From NCBI GenBank assembly GCA_961205875.1, contig OY540815.1, forward strand, positions 14,073,638 through 14,137,637: DNA of 64,000 bases, given 5' to 3'. Origin of the DNA: Sialis fuliginosa (lineage: Eukaryota > Arthropoda > Insecta > Megaloptera > Sialidae). Below are positions 21,901-33,879 of this stretch, one piece after another. Below the pieces are notes generated by a model. That model ran no database searches. It saw only the letters and a list, made by a program, of their open reading frames with translations, and was not told the origin of the DNA. How positions within the stretch are numbered: position 1 is the stretch's first letter; each line of letters begins with the position of its first letter. Both the position numbers and the translations under genes were made by a program.

Positions 21901-23480
21901 ATTCGCAGTATACAAGAATTACCTCCACCCCCTCCCTATTCAGCACCATAGTACTAAACAACCTCTTGAAAAGCATTCCCCGTGCAAGTTTCTCACTGTC
22001 CAGATCTAACTGCCCGCTAACATGCCATTGTACGTCGGTCTAATTCAGTTAATGCTGTGTTTGAATTCTTTGCGGACGTGATAAAGGTATTTATTTCACA
22101 TAATCACGTGTTATTATTGTCTCCACCCCCGTTTTACTGTACTGCTACTGTTGTTAACTTGTATTGTAAGTTCGTGGGCAAATAAAAATATATAAAGTTA
22201 ATGATAGACACTGCTGTACAGTGAGCGAACTAACCACTTATGTTTTTTTTTATAAAAAATAGTTTGCTTACTTTTATTTTCTATGTATATAGAATTTTTT
22301 ATTCATAATTTTTAAAAGATTGTAGAATCTAACAACAGTACATAGGAATTACAATGTTATTTAAGACAGTAATCAATGTATTCTCTTGTTAATATTACAT
22401 CAAATTCGGAAGTTTTTTTTTTGTAAATTTAAATTTTGTTTTTGATTAGTTTTAAAATTCGCCAAAGATTTTAATTATAAACAAATTATTAAGAAAAAAC
22501 AGAAAATAAGGATGTTTTAGATTGTTTTACAACTTTATAAATTTCGTTTTGACATTTAATAATTTGAAGATTTATTTTTGTTTATTTATAATTATAATAT
22601 TTCACGGGAGTGTTTTTAATAGGTACTATAACATTTTAGTAAAGTTAAATCTTCATTTATATAACATAAACATTCTAAAGTATTCAATTGTCCGCAATTT
22701 CTTAATAATTTGTAAGAACTACTTTTTTTGGTCAAACTCGAGGACTAATGATATATGTATTAGTTTTAAATTAATACGACAAATTATATTTTCAAGGTTG
22801 TCGTAATATTACCAGAAAAACATTATTTGCATATATCTTAAACTGCTGTTTTTTGTAATAATTAGAAAACAAAATAACGGCATGTATTCGAGCAAGTAAA
22901 TTTGGCAGATATGAAGTCTATTTTGTGTGAGACTGCTTTTCTGATATCATATCATTTTTTTAAAGATAAATTTCATTTAAAAATCAAACTATATGTATAA
23001 TTAAGTTATTCCATATGATTTAAACAAAATTCGAAATCACATGCTTCAGTTGGATAAAATATATTAGCATACCACGTATATAAATAATTTGCAGCAATTA
23101 AAACACATTTAAATACTTATGAAACTTAAAACGTTAATAGCTTTTGTTTGTTGCATTACTAACATCTGATTTTTAAGGAAATATTGTGAATTAATATTCA
23201 TAGAAAGCAGCACGAATTATAAAATGAGGTGTACACAAGTGTGTACGGCGGGCGTTAATGGGTTAAATAGATTTGACGATTATCAGTCATCCAACCAGGT
23301 ACAACAGCTAGTAAATATACATATGTATAGGTTATACCTATAGAAATTAACAATATAATTGTAATGTTACTTTAAACATTTTAGAACTAATAATGGCACA
23401 GTTGTTAGTTATCATATGAACTAAAAATAGTTTTTCAAAATTTATATTATCACAAATTCCGATGCAGTTAGGGTAGCCGA
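18935..23480. other. AT-rich sequence, no gene seen
   Basis: A long gene-free stretch. Scattered frames of 60-94 codons (for example 20145-20369 minus, 20857-21120 plus, 22522-22806 plus) lack domains or splice support. Slightly GC-richer patches at 20210-20290 and 21900-22130 show nothing identifiable. Confidence 0.5.
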
Positions 23481-23484
23481 ATGC

Positions 23485-23765
23485 GATTCATATAAACTGC
23501 GTGTGTATGTGTTTGCACGTGTGTGCGTACTCGCTTTCAACCACAACGTGTCAGCGTGTCAGATGGGCGAGATTGATTATGTGAGTAAAGTCCATTAGTT
23601 ATTGTTTAATTGAAATTGGGCGCGATCGGAAACGCTACCGTCCGATTGACGACTGTAAATCATACCGAAACGTGAACCGATTTATTGACTTGTGATGATG
23701 AGGCCGAATCGGTTTGTGCTGTTGCCGTGTCTATTTCCGGTAGCAAGGATTTGACAGGAAACGAA
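23485..23765. promoter_or_regulatory. GC-richer island, possible enhancer-like element
   Basis: About 280 bases of markedly higher complexity in AT-rich DNA, opening with a TG-rich simple stretch. It then includes CCATTAGTTATTGTTTAATT (homeodomain-like cores) and repeated CGGAA/CCGAA cores (GCGATCGGAAACGCTACC, GAGGCCGAATCGG, TTTCCGG). No frame is open across it. Regulatory function is inferred from composition only. Confidence 0.2.
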
Positions 23766-26130
23766 AAAATAGACGTCAAAAAAAAAGAAAAAGAAATGCG
23801 ATTATTTTCTTCGTTCACGGTTGATAATTAGATTGTGTGTTCATTTATTTTCTATTATACAGGTACCTACTATTATTTGTTTTGTTTATCAAATATACAC
23901 GCATAAAAACGTTTACTTAAAGCAAGAGAAAATTATTATCTTCGAAATGTTGTTTAAAACAGATAATTTGTTGTTTTCATCTGACGATATTGTTTTAAAG
24001 AGAAACAATAATATAGTGGAATTATGATTATGTTCAAATATTAACAAGGTTTTCGATATATATATGAAATAAATATTGTCTTGGGTTAATTGTAAAGCAA
24101 TTTTTCGTGTACAATTTTACGTGTTAACAAAATCGTGCTAATATATAAACATGTACGCTTTTTCTGTATAAAAAATATTACATTTAAATTAAATTAAAAC
24201 ATTAAAGCTAAGATCAAACATTTACATATAAAAATTGAATTAGGGTAAAATTTATTAATGCAATAAAACTAAATTTTTTTATTTAATCGTTAGTTCTGAC
24301 ATATACATACATATAAGGAAAAATTCACAATTCATATAAAATTGATTTAATTTTGAAAAACAAAAATTATCTGATATTGTGATGTATTAATTGAAAAATA
24401 ATTAAAAGTAATAAAAATTCGTGCAAAAAGGTAAACACAAAACTTAATTAATATTCAGCGAATCTCAACAGCATTATATAAATTATAAATTGAACCAACA
24501 AAAAACAGAACAGTCGTAAAACTGTCAACAGTCAAAAGTAAATATAATTAATAACCCCTAATTAATTTACCTTTCCGAATTAGATTATAACAAATTGTCT
24601 GACTGTCATAGCATCGCACCTCGAATTCATTTATTAATTCATATCCATGACAGATATATCCAAAATACCACGAATCTGTCACATTCTCATTTACATAAAT
24701 ATGTGTACGATGCAGATGATATCGTCATCAATTTAGTAGAAAGAAAAAAATATGTACAAATGAAATGAATATTTTCTATTAATTTGATCGGAAATTTTTA
24801 TTCATGATAGTAAAAATTAATCGATATTAAATTTTTAGAGAAATACATATAAATAAGTTCCTTATTACAATATTTTGGTACAAAAAGAAAACTTTAAAGT
24901 TATTGATATTACGATTTTTTATATTTGAGATATATTTTACCTAAAAAACGACAACCATAATTTAAACTGTTAAATTAGAAATATTTTTAAAAGTAAATCA
25001 TACCTAAAATTTCCACCCTTGTAAAGCTTTCTATATATACATATATATACTCACGTACATAGGTACATAGTACACATAAACATATTATCTAATAGGGTAA
25101 TAAACTTCAGGAGAAAGTTATATGCACATGGAAGTTTAACGCGACTGTCTGTTTGTGAAGTACAGCATGACAAATGAAGACGAAAATGTCTCTTGACAAG
25201 AGCGGAACTGGTCTTAGCCCTTCTCGTATATACAGTAAAATACTATTCAAAGAACACAAGTGCAATTTGCTAGATGCTTGAGCTCAGATAATTAATCTAA
25301 AAGGTATTTAAAATTCAGATATATTCATCTGTTCAAATTAAAGTTATGTTTGATAATACCAACAAAAAATTGAATGACATTTTAAATTAACTTTAATCAG
25401 TTCGAGAAGTAATTGTTGAACTGTAGAAATTTTATAAAATTGTGCATTTGTACCATTTACTTTAACAATTACTTAAATGAATGATGAAATTAAAAGTTAA
25501 TCTAAATTGAGAATATTTACAATGTAGAAACTGACTTCAGATTCTAGTTTCTAGTAAACATATGTATATAATCTTATAGCTATATCTTAAATACATCAAG
25601 TGAATAAAAAGTAAGAAACATCGTTTTTACAATTTAACATTATAAAAAATATTCCCTAGCAAAATTGATTAATTATTTGCGATAATTTGGCTATATATCT
25701 CATTTTTTAAGAGATGTTACCACAGAGAATGACGTAATTGACCTGTTTTCTTAAAGGTATGTACCTAGTAATTTATATCATAACATTAATTAGTGTTTTT
25801 TATTCTCTTTATATACTTCTAAAAATACCACCATAAAATTGCGATAAAAATGATATTGAAAATTGTATTATAACATCAGTAATATTTAATCGTTTTTATT
25901 ATAGTACATGATGTCAAGTTGAAGACGTCAAATATTTGTAGACGAAATATACATTTTTGTACAGTTAATATTGTAAGCTATATATAGAATATATGGAATA
26001 CATAGAGCTTATACAACATTTTTAATTCATGTATTGAATTACTGAAATGAACATTTTGTGTTATTATATACTCAAACTATATGTCTAGAAAATTATGTCA
26101 GTTGGTCAACAGAATAAAATATGTAGATAA
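23766..26130. other. AT-rich sequence, no gene seen
   Basis: Very AT-rich; only short broken frames. A small less AT-rich patch at 25110-25230 contains nothing identifiable. Confidence 0.55.
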
Positions 26131-26239
26131 CATTTTTGAAATTAGAATTAAAAACACATAGTTGCGTTAGGTTAAATTTTGGATTTTGTGTAAGTACAAG
26201 AATGCGTGATAAAACTTTGTACAATGCACAGAAGAAAAA

Positions 26240-26475
26240 AATCACGAGGCCATCTGCGACACGCGGCGTAAGACGGGCGGCGGTGGTGGACTCTGTTTTC
26301 CAATCGATCGGCCCCCATCACCATGGTTACAAGAACGCTACGAATGACGCTGCCGCCGCAGTCGTCGTCGACTTACCAGCCCTTCGCCCCCCACCACCCC
26401 CTCCACCTAACACCCTCTCTCTCGTGGAAACCCTCTCTTTACGCCTTTCTGCCCTCAAACACACACACACACACT
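26240..26475 (+). other. GC-rich, CCA/GCC-rich island with AC microsatellite
   Basis: This is one of the most GC-rich stretches of the window. Two overlapping plus frames stay open. One (26136-26516, non-ATG start) contains GPHHHGYKNATNDAAAAVVV and a proline run. The other starts ATGGTTAC at 26323 and contains PPQSSSTYQPFAPHHPLHLT. His/Ala/Pro-rich sequence is common in insect transcription-factor arms but is equally produced by CCA/GCC-rich DNA. It ends in (AC)n at 26460-26474. No splice pair decides it, so I do not call a gene. Confidence 0.3.
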
Positions 26476-26566
26476 TTTGTTATAACATTTTTTTATGTAT
26501 TTTAATATATCAATAATATTATGAATGTATCTTGGCTTAGTGACCGATATGATTTATAACTTTTAA

Positions 26567-26606
26567 GGAAAGGTTAAAAAAGATTAAAATCTTTTTTAAC
26601 CTTTCC
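26567..26606. repeat. Perfect 18-bp stem hairpin
   Basis: GGAAAGGTTAAAAAAGAT (26567-26584), loop TAAA, ATCTTTTTTAACCTTTCC (26589-26606). The arms are exact complements over 18 bases. The right arm continues as CTTTCCGAATTA, and a similar CTTTCCGAATTAGATT occurs at 24572-24587. It could be a minimal foldback element or a replication-slippage palindrome. Confidence 0.95.
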
Positions 26607-26609
26607 GAA

Positions 26610-27165
26610 TTAAAATAAAATTATATAATTAAATGATAATCATAGAGAAAGATTTCCTTGAAATATATAATATAATTTTCATAGTAAAAATAATCTTTAT
26701 AGATTTTTTTAGTGATGTAAAACAATGTGTCTAATACGAATAAATTACAAAATTATTTGTTTTTAGATACTCGTAGATTAAAAAATAATTAAAAATGGTC
26801 AGGTTTATAATTTTTTTCTTCTTAAAACAAAAAAATATAAATTAATTTAGTGACGCTCTTCTAAAACAGGAGGTGCACTGATACAATAATTTTAAAATTA
26901 TATGTTTTTGACTGTAGAGCGTTTACATAATTAAAATAATAGTCATACTAGATTTAGGTCCACTCGAAACATGTTATTCCATTGCTATACATTTTTTTAT
27001 CATAAAGTATATATACATTTCACATCGTTCAAGAATGTAACACACGTTTTCAAATTCATGACATTTACGAATCTATAAAAACAAGTCAGTCGAAACAGAC
27101 ATCCATGAAATCGTATTCTATAAATCGGTTAAAGAAACGCAAATGTGTCACAGTCGCGATATTGG
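26610..27165. other. AT-rich sequence, no gene seen
   Basis: No frame, element or splice pair of note. Confidence 0.5.
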
Positions 27166-27169
27166 ATAA

Positions 27170-27410
27170 TGTCCCTGACAAACAATGTGGTCAAGGGTTG
27201 CCGGGTGTGTATGTGTATGTGAGAGAGGTGAGGGTGTGCCAAGGCGTCGCGACGGCCAGCTGATAAACCGGTGCGATAATCAAGCGCCGGCGCCACACGC
27301 TACCATCTCTGACGGAAGGAAGAAACAAAGAAAATTGATGAGACCTACATACAATAAACTGTTTTATAATTATACTTTACATAACTCGTGCATACGTGTG
27401 TGTGTGTAGT
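27170..27410. promoter_or_regulatory. GC-richer island with TG-rich simple repeat
   Basis: 27185-27330 is GC-rich (GGCGTCGCGACGGCC, AAGCGCCGGCGCCACACG). It is preceded by a TG/GA-rich stretch and followed by (TG)n at 27396-27407. A 74-codon plus frame crosses it from a non-ATG context, with no domain recognised. Exon or regulatory element cannot be separated here. Confidence 0.2.
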
Positions 27411-27687
27411 ATGTTCACTTAAGATAGTAATTAAATTCTAAAGAGAAGGTTTCATTACCGTCATGAAGTACTTATACTACTTACATATATAAGTGATACT
27501 CGTACAAGGGTAGAAAAAAATAGCGCTAGAAATTAAAAAAAAAATAATCATAAGAAAAATTATTATTTAAAAGTTTTAAGTAGATTTTTAATCATACTCG
27601 TATATAAGGTACCTAATATTAATTATAATTATTATCAACGCACAAGGATTAAGAAATATATGTAAAATGTTAAAGAATGCATTATAT

Positions 27688-27974
27688 CAGGGATCACCTA
27701 ACTTTTCGAGAAACGGGCCGGATCGAATTTTTTATAAACATGAGGGGCCGGACGAAATAAATTCTTGTTGAAATCCAATTAGAACGATTATTTACATGTG
27801 CATTTTTAGACAAATAGAGTTTATATCGGAATTTATAATGAAAATATTTATTAAAATTTACAATATATGTGTACATAAAAGCATTAAATTGTATAAAATT
27901 AATATTTCTTATATATAAAATATTTATATAAAAAAATCGGGGGCCGAATGAAAATAGTAGTTTGGTGACCGCTG
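27688..27974. mobile_element. Non-autonomous hAT-type element with GGGCCGG motif
   Basis: The left terminus is CAGGGATCACCTAACTTTTC, followed by GGGCCGGATCG and AGGGGCCGGACG. The right terminus, reverse complemented, is CAGCGGTCACCAAACTACTA. CAG-starting ends followed by 'gggccgga' are widespread in hAT transposons (Charlie-type layout). The 287-base body is AT-rich and non-coding. The flanks CATTATAT and ATTATGAT do not give a clean 8-bp duplication, so the copy is old or the target site has decayed. The 60-codon minus frame at 27694-27876 is part of the element. Confidence 0.75.
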
Positions 27975-28487
27975 ATTATGATTAAAAAAATATTAATACG
28001 TATGTATATTTGTATAACATCGCTCCCCTTTAATTTAAAAAATACGGGTATTAGTCGTATTTATATTTACGAGTATATAATACACAGAAACGATTTTTAT
28101 CAAAATAAAATAAAAGTTACCCTATTTCATTACAAACAACTTTAGATAAAAAAACTATCTCTAAAAAAAACGAACTATTGCAGGATAAAAAACGGGACAC
28201 AGATATAATAAATTGAGCGAGTATTTGAATATTTTATTCGAATCTCTTTATCTTTCAGTGAATTCGCCTGTTGCGGTGGCCTGGCATTAACAATAAATCA
28301 CCGGGTCTAGAACACCCGACATTTGTGTGGACATTATGATGATTGCATTGAAGAATACGTCTTAGTCTTTGTACGCTACTGTAATTACATTGATAAATTA
28401 TATCCTGAAATGAACTTATCAAAAGTATTTGATAGATATAATATATTATTATCTTCTTCTTATAGAGGTGGTGTGCATAAGGTCCTG
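27975..28487. other. AT-rich sequence, no gene seen
   Basis: A small less AT-rich patch at 28255-28330 shows nothing identifiable. An 84-codon plus frame (28323-28577) runs into the next MITE and is not called. Confidence 0.45.
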
Positions 28488-28489
28488 GC

Positions 28490-28979
28490 GCCAGTTATGG
28501 CCGCTATAAGAGCAAGGTTTACTGTTTTGTGGTTGACGGGCTTCTTTTTTGTAATTCTCATGAACTCATTATACTAATAAAACAAGTAACTCTTTATTTA
28601 ATCCATTTAATTACCAAAGTCCGCAAATATAGTTTTTTTTTAATTATTGCCTTTCATTTTATTTATGTTTTTTTCTCCAGTAATGGATAAAGTGAAACCA
28701 GTAATGAGTACGCAGTGATGGATACTTGCTAATGATTAAAGAATGAATAGTCAAATTTGAAACAATCGATAAATATATTATACTAATAATAAGTTTAAAT
28801 ATCCACCATTTTGACACATATTGGCCGATGTCGTCAAATCAAGCTGTAAGACAGTTAAATTTATATAGATTAATATTCAAAAATGGTAGTAATCAAATAT
28901 GACAAATTTTTCTAATTCAGTACATTTAATTAAAAAATAGCCATTACTGGGGTCATATCCAAGACTGGTTCCAGTACCT
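28490..28979 (-). mobile_element. AGGTACTGG-family MITE, copy 5 (inverted)
   Basis: Starts AGGTCCTGGCGCCAGTTATG and ends GGTCATATCCAAGACTGG followed by TTCCAGTACCT, with TA at both junctions (28488-28489, 28980-28981). The order of landmarks is the reverse complement of copy 3. About 70 bases of the interior are missing (the TTTTGTGTCGTAGTAC and GCAACTGC region). It has well-preserved inverted termini of about 16 bases. Confidence 0.92.
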
Positions 28980-28981
28980 TA

Positions 28982-30945
28982 TATTTTTTTAGAGAATGCA
29001 GACAAAATTTCAAGAGAAATTAATAATTTTTATAGGTTAGGCTTTATTATTTTAAAATAGTTCCCAAATAACAATGAGCCATTCAAAAGTCTAAATGACC
29101 AACTCAAAAAGACGATATATTTTATCAACAAATTAAAAATGTGTAGATTTGCTTAATTCGCTATCATTAATCAAGATTGCTATCAAAATAAAAAATTAAA
29201 TTAATTCCCTTTTTCGGTTCATAATAAATACTTTAATTTTGTAATGTAGGTTCCTTAAATAAAGACTGATTGATATATTGAATAATTGATAACTGTAACT
29301 ATTACCAATATTCCAATTGAATTGAATCTGAATTCTTTGACATCCCATATTTTCAAAATACAATAAATTCATAACAAAGCTTTGGAAATTTAATAACATT
29401 ATTGACAACTAGGTCATTGTTAGAATAATAATAATTTCCACATTTCGATATTAAATTTTTGATGCATATCATCGAGAACATAATGCACATGTATCAAAGC
29501 ATTTAATCGATATTAATTAAACAAATCAGATGAAGCTGTGCACGACGGTATTACTGGGAATAAATCACTACTCTAGGATAATACATGGATTTAATATTAA
29601 ACGTTACAGCACTGTCTGTCTCTGTCGCGTACATAAACAAATAATCTCTTCATCTGGTGTAAATGTGCACGTGATCGCCAATTAATGAAGCTGTAAGTTT
29701 GTTTCACGTTTGATCGTTCCTATGCAGATTGCATTTACTAGGTACTGTTGTTTTATATATGGATTACGATTAAAAAATATTTTTGTTACCTATTTAGTTT
29801 ACACATATTAATTAACTGTATTTGTATAAAAATACTAATCGATTGTGCCTTTAAATTTTGAACAGTTCTTGATTACTAATTAATTAATCATAAGTTTAAT
29901 CCACTTTTAATAATTTCAATAAAGATGCAATTAACTCTTTTTTTCTTTTCAATTTCATTCAGACTGATTGTCTCCTTTATGAAAAGTAGAACTTGGTAAG
30001 AAATTGATATAAAATATCAACTCAATTAGAATAATTTGAAAATGTTCTTTTTGATATAATTCGTTCTCATATTCAAGATATCTAATAATGAACTTTGAAT
30101 TCAAAAAAAGAAACTTTATAGAATATTCTGCCTCAGTTTGAAAACCTTTATACGAAACCAATATACCACTTATAAGTTTTTTTTACAAGAATTTACAAAT
30201 TTTTAAATGTTTTTAATTAGTAAATTACTGAAGATCTTTTTGTTTTGAATGTTTCTCCTAAGATTTGTATGGCTTTAAAACAATCATGAAACTTTTTTTT
30301 AAAATATATACGTATTTAAATTTATCATTAGATAAATTCATTATAGTTTTATTTGTTTTGTATTTAATTAAAATAGATAAAAAATAATTTCTTAATTTTC
30401 AATATTTGAATAAAATACAATCAAAACTTTTTGATTTTCCACACGATTTAAACATGGAATAACATAAAAAATAATAGCAGAAAAAGAAACCTCTAAAGTA
30501 CAAAAAAGATCAATAGTTTCATTTACAGCTCAAGCATTCATGATTGGTAAGCACCTTTTTTTACAGAACATTTTCGATTGATTTTGCATTTTTATCATTG
30601 TCGGTTCAATGTTCGTTCAACGAATAAAATGTACTATGATACTATCTAAAGGACTATTTCACACGGTTTAAAAAAATATATATCAAGCTCAGATTTATAT
30701 ATAACTATTTAGAAAAAAAAATAACTCGTAGGTATATCAATGTTGTTAAATCAATTACTAATTTCTTCATATCAATAAAATTATAATTGTGCTGTTCAGA
30801 AACAAAACCGAACAAATCAATTGATAAAATAATATTTTTTTGTAAATTTACAGAAACTTCAATATGATACAAAAATAACTATGATATACAATCTTTATAA
30901 ATTAAATTATAATATAGGATTAAATGTATTTTTATAAAAAATCGC
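28982..30945. other. AT-rich sequence, no gene seen
   Basis: Long AT-rich stretch; frames at 29196-29408 and 29955-30161 (minus) are unremarkable. No structured repeat was noticed. Confidence 0.55.
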
Positions 30946-31052
30946 CCGTGTTAAAGGGCACGAACATAGAGCACGATATGATTTGAAACTTCTCACGTTT
31001 GCCATCCATCTCTGCATGGGTTTCAAGTGAAAGAAGGAACTTTTTATTCACG

Positions 31053-31160
31053 ATGGATAAAAAGGATTTATGGGAGCGAATAGACAAAGTAAGTTCAAAA
31101 CGGGCCACGAATAAAGATCATTCCCAAGATATGCCCGATTCAGATGCTGGTGAAGAGTAA
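31053..31160 (+). CDS. Small 35-codon ORF or 5' coding exon, unidentified
   Basis: ATG at 31053 has a strong start context (CACGATGG: A at -3, G at +4). It opens a 35-codon frame that begins MDKKDLWERIDKVSSKRATN and ends HSQDMPDSDAGEE at TAA 31158-31160. It is highly charged, with no signal peptide or membrane segment, and codon choice is less AT-driven than the neighbourhood. After codon 12 lies an ideal GTAAGT donor (31089-31094, phase 0), so it may be the first coding exon (MDKKDLWERIDK) of a larger gene, with the read-through form as an alternative short product. An EF-/DS-rich acidic C-terminus is seen, but no family is recognised. Confidence 0.35.
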   Translation: MDKKDLWERIDKVSSKRATNKDHSQDMPDSDAGEE

Positions 31161-31408
31161 CATTAAAATAAATGATTGGCAAGAAAAGAGATGAATACCA
31201 CAGTTTAATCTGAATTTTTCTCGCGAAAGAAATTATTTTTATTATTTTTTGTCGGATGAAAAAGAAGTGCGGTATTTAATAACTAAATGATGATTGAAAT
31301 ACTTTATACGCGGTAGAATTTTACGTATTTTATTATTTTCAAGATAGTAATTTTTTCTTTAATTTCATTTTTCTTCAGAAATGTATTTATTATCAACAAA
31401 ATTATAAT
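31161..31408. other. AT-rich sequence, no gene seen
   Basis: Frames are broken and AT-rich. No splice acceptor of note for the preceding ORF was found. Confidence 0.45.
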
Positions 31409-31410
31409 TA

Positions 31411-32191
31411 GGGGAATGTCGGTTAATTTGGACCATTTTTTTTTTAATTATGATATTTATTGTACTAGTTTTAGGTTTAGAAAAATTATTTTAAATGAAA
31501 CAGTAGTTTATAGATTTTGTTTTTATTAAGTATTAATCAACATAATTATCATAAACTCTACAAAAATCAACAAAATGTGAGATCCGAGCTTTGTTTCAAT
31601 TTAGCCAACCGGTACTGTAAATTGGACCACGGTATTGCTAATTTGGACTTTAATAGAATCTTACAGACTATCAAACAATTATTTATCATAAGTATTAAAA
31701 CAAAAAACTATAAGAAATCAGTCTCGTTACATTATTTCAATTAAATTATTTAAGAAAGACAATCATCACATATGTCACGATTATTAGTACAAGTTTCATG
31801 ATTCCAGTTATGGCCACTACGTGCGGTCCATTTTAACCAACAGTGTGAGAAGTGAGAAATAAAAATCTAACAAAAACATAACCTATCAACGCCGCCAATC
31901 AATCCATGACAGTTAATTGTTGATAAATTGCTGCTGCAAACTATAAATTAAAAACGCTGTATGCTTACCTTTTAACTAACTACACCCTTTACTTAAAATT
32001 ACATCAATACATTTGTAGAAACAAAACACTAAAATTCAACTTGTCAAGTAAAAAAATATAGCCGATATGCAATGAAGTTAGGCGCCTATTGCACGGTGTT
32101 GTTATTTAAGAAATCAGAAAACTACTTTTCGAGATATAAGAGTGGTCTAATTTCTAATTTACCGAGTGGTCCGATATACGATACGTTCCCC
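31411..32191. mobile_element. TA-flanked non-autonomous transposon with GGACC subterminal motifs
   Basis: The left end is GGGGAATGTCGGTTAATTTG followed by GACCA. The right end, reverse complemented, is GGGGAACGTATCGTATATCG followed by GACCA. TA lies outside both (31409-31410 and 32192-32193). Near each end, TAAATTGGACCA / TAATTTGGAC / CGGTCCATTTTAACC / GAGTGGTC motifs recur in both orientations, the pattern of subterminal transposase-binding repeats. The 781-base body has no transposase. TA duplication fits Tc1/mariner-like mobilisation. The short frames at 31517-31744 and 32072-32272 are incidental. Confidence 0.75.
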
Positions 32192-32193
32192 TA

Positions 32194-33850
32194 TACTATA
32201 TATAAAGTTTTCTACAAAATTTCATTAAATCTAACTAAAATCATCTTACATATAATATTACGTACATCATAAAAATATCGTTAACAAATTTTGTCAAGCT
32301 GATTTCACTTTTAAACAAGTCACCTTTCATAACACGAAACTTCCAACAGGGTAACAAGGATTGCATTTGACAAGAAATACCACAAGTAACTGTTTACAGC
32401 ATGCAACAGAAGCCTTAAGTACTGTCAATCACGTTTGAGACGCGGCTAAGGGTGTAAGGAAAAGATACGGAGAGGGAGTAGGCAGAGATCTCTGGCAAAA
32501 AGCGAAGTAAAGTAGATGTCGAGAATATTCTTGCTAATCTGTAACCTGCCACCGGCGCAGTGGTGGTGATCGGGAGGGTTAAAAAGGATTATTATTTAAA
32601 TATTTTTAATTTTTATTCTTATCGAATTTTTATCTATAAAATTAAAAGGACAATATAAGTTTGTTATTTAATTGTTGGTACTCGGTATGATTCTGATAGT
32701 CAGAAAAATGTGGATATTTTAACGAATTTCAGATGGTAAACTTTTTCATCATAACATTAACTGCAGAGATTGCAACAAAAAATATACGACTGATAGTAAA
32801 TAGTTATTCGTAATTAGTAAATACAAACAATTATCATAATCATAAACATTATAAAATATTTAAAATAAATAATTAAAAATAGTAGGAATATTATTTTCAA
32901 ATATTTCCCCAGTTAAAGAGTTATAATATCCGTCACTGTTGTCAAATTCCTGCTAATCTGTAACCCGTCATCATGAATGTACCGAGTCAGGGGAAGATCC
33001 TTTCGGAAGGAAGAGCATCATTGTGCACCTATTTATAGGATCAGGTAGAAAATGACATCTGAAATTAATGAATAAAAACGGATCAACAGTTCTCGGAAAA
33101 TAACAAGTGACTACACACGAAATAAAATTGTAAATTTTAACATTATTAATTGGTATTTTATATGCGTGCATATTTTCAGATATAATTAATTTTTCATGAA
33201 ATGTTAATATGTAAAAATAAACAATGTATAATAAAACTAATTTAAACATTTCTTATCCGTAAAATATTTCGAAAAAAAAATCAAATCAATACTATGTTTA
33301 CCGAATTAAATGAAGCAAAAATTACCTCTGCAGCGAATAATTTATTTTGAATTAAAGATTAACCAATCAAGACGTTAAGCTCGGCAGTCTGTACTGGAGT
33401 GACACAGAGGGCGTTAAAAAGGAAACGAACACTACATTACAGCTAGACATCGAGAGCAGGATCTAATCACAGAAATACATCACGGAAGTACAGAGATGGT
33501 GACCTGATAGACACGTGAGGGGATGAGAAGTTTGTTTGGACGGAAAAAGGAAGTCAGAAACAGTGTATAGTGTTTTATATATACTTATTTTTGTAGACCC
33601 AGCCGACATACATAGATGTTAAATAATTTAAAAAAATACTTATTTTATTAACATGTTTTGAGATTTGTTATTTTTACTGATTTAAATACGATAATTATTT
33701 AGTATAATTCAGGCGTAAGCCTTGAAAGTTTTGATTACTTAATAAACTATAGTATTTCCAGCATCTTTCTTCAGTATAAAATAAGGCGTATGTATTTTTC
33801 CTCTTTACACAGAACTAAATAATTAATTTAAAATAATAACATTTTTGTTA
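32194..33850. other. AT-rich sequence with two related 25-mers, no gene seen
   Basis: Less AT-rich patches lie at 32420-32580, 32945-33070 and 33380-33550. A 25-base direct repeat around TTGCTAATCTGTAACC lies at 32527-32551 and 32946-32970. A minus frame of 92 codons (32971-33249) has no recognised domain. Confidence 0.45.
32527..32970 (+). repeat. Dispersed 25-bp direct repeat pair
   Basis: ATTCTTGCTAATCTGTAACC (32527) and ATTCCTGCTAATCTGTAACC (32946) continue as TGCCA and CGTCA. That is 22 of 25 identical, 419 bases apart. The flanks do not align further by eye. Confidence 0.7.
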
Positions 33851-33879
33851 TACTATTACATATTTGTGGTAATAAAGAA

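Noticed and set aside
26136-26516. 126-codon His/Ala/Pro-rich ORF resembling a transcription-factor arm
   Set aside because: Non-ATG start, a competing open frame over the same bases, and composition explained by CCA/GCC-rich plus AC microsatellite DNA.
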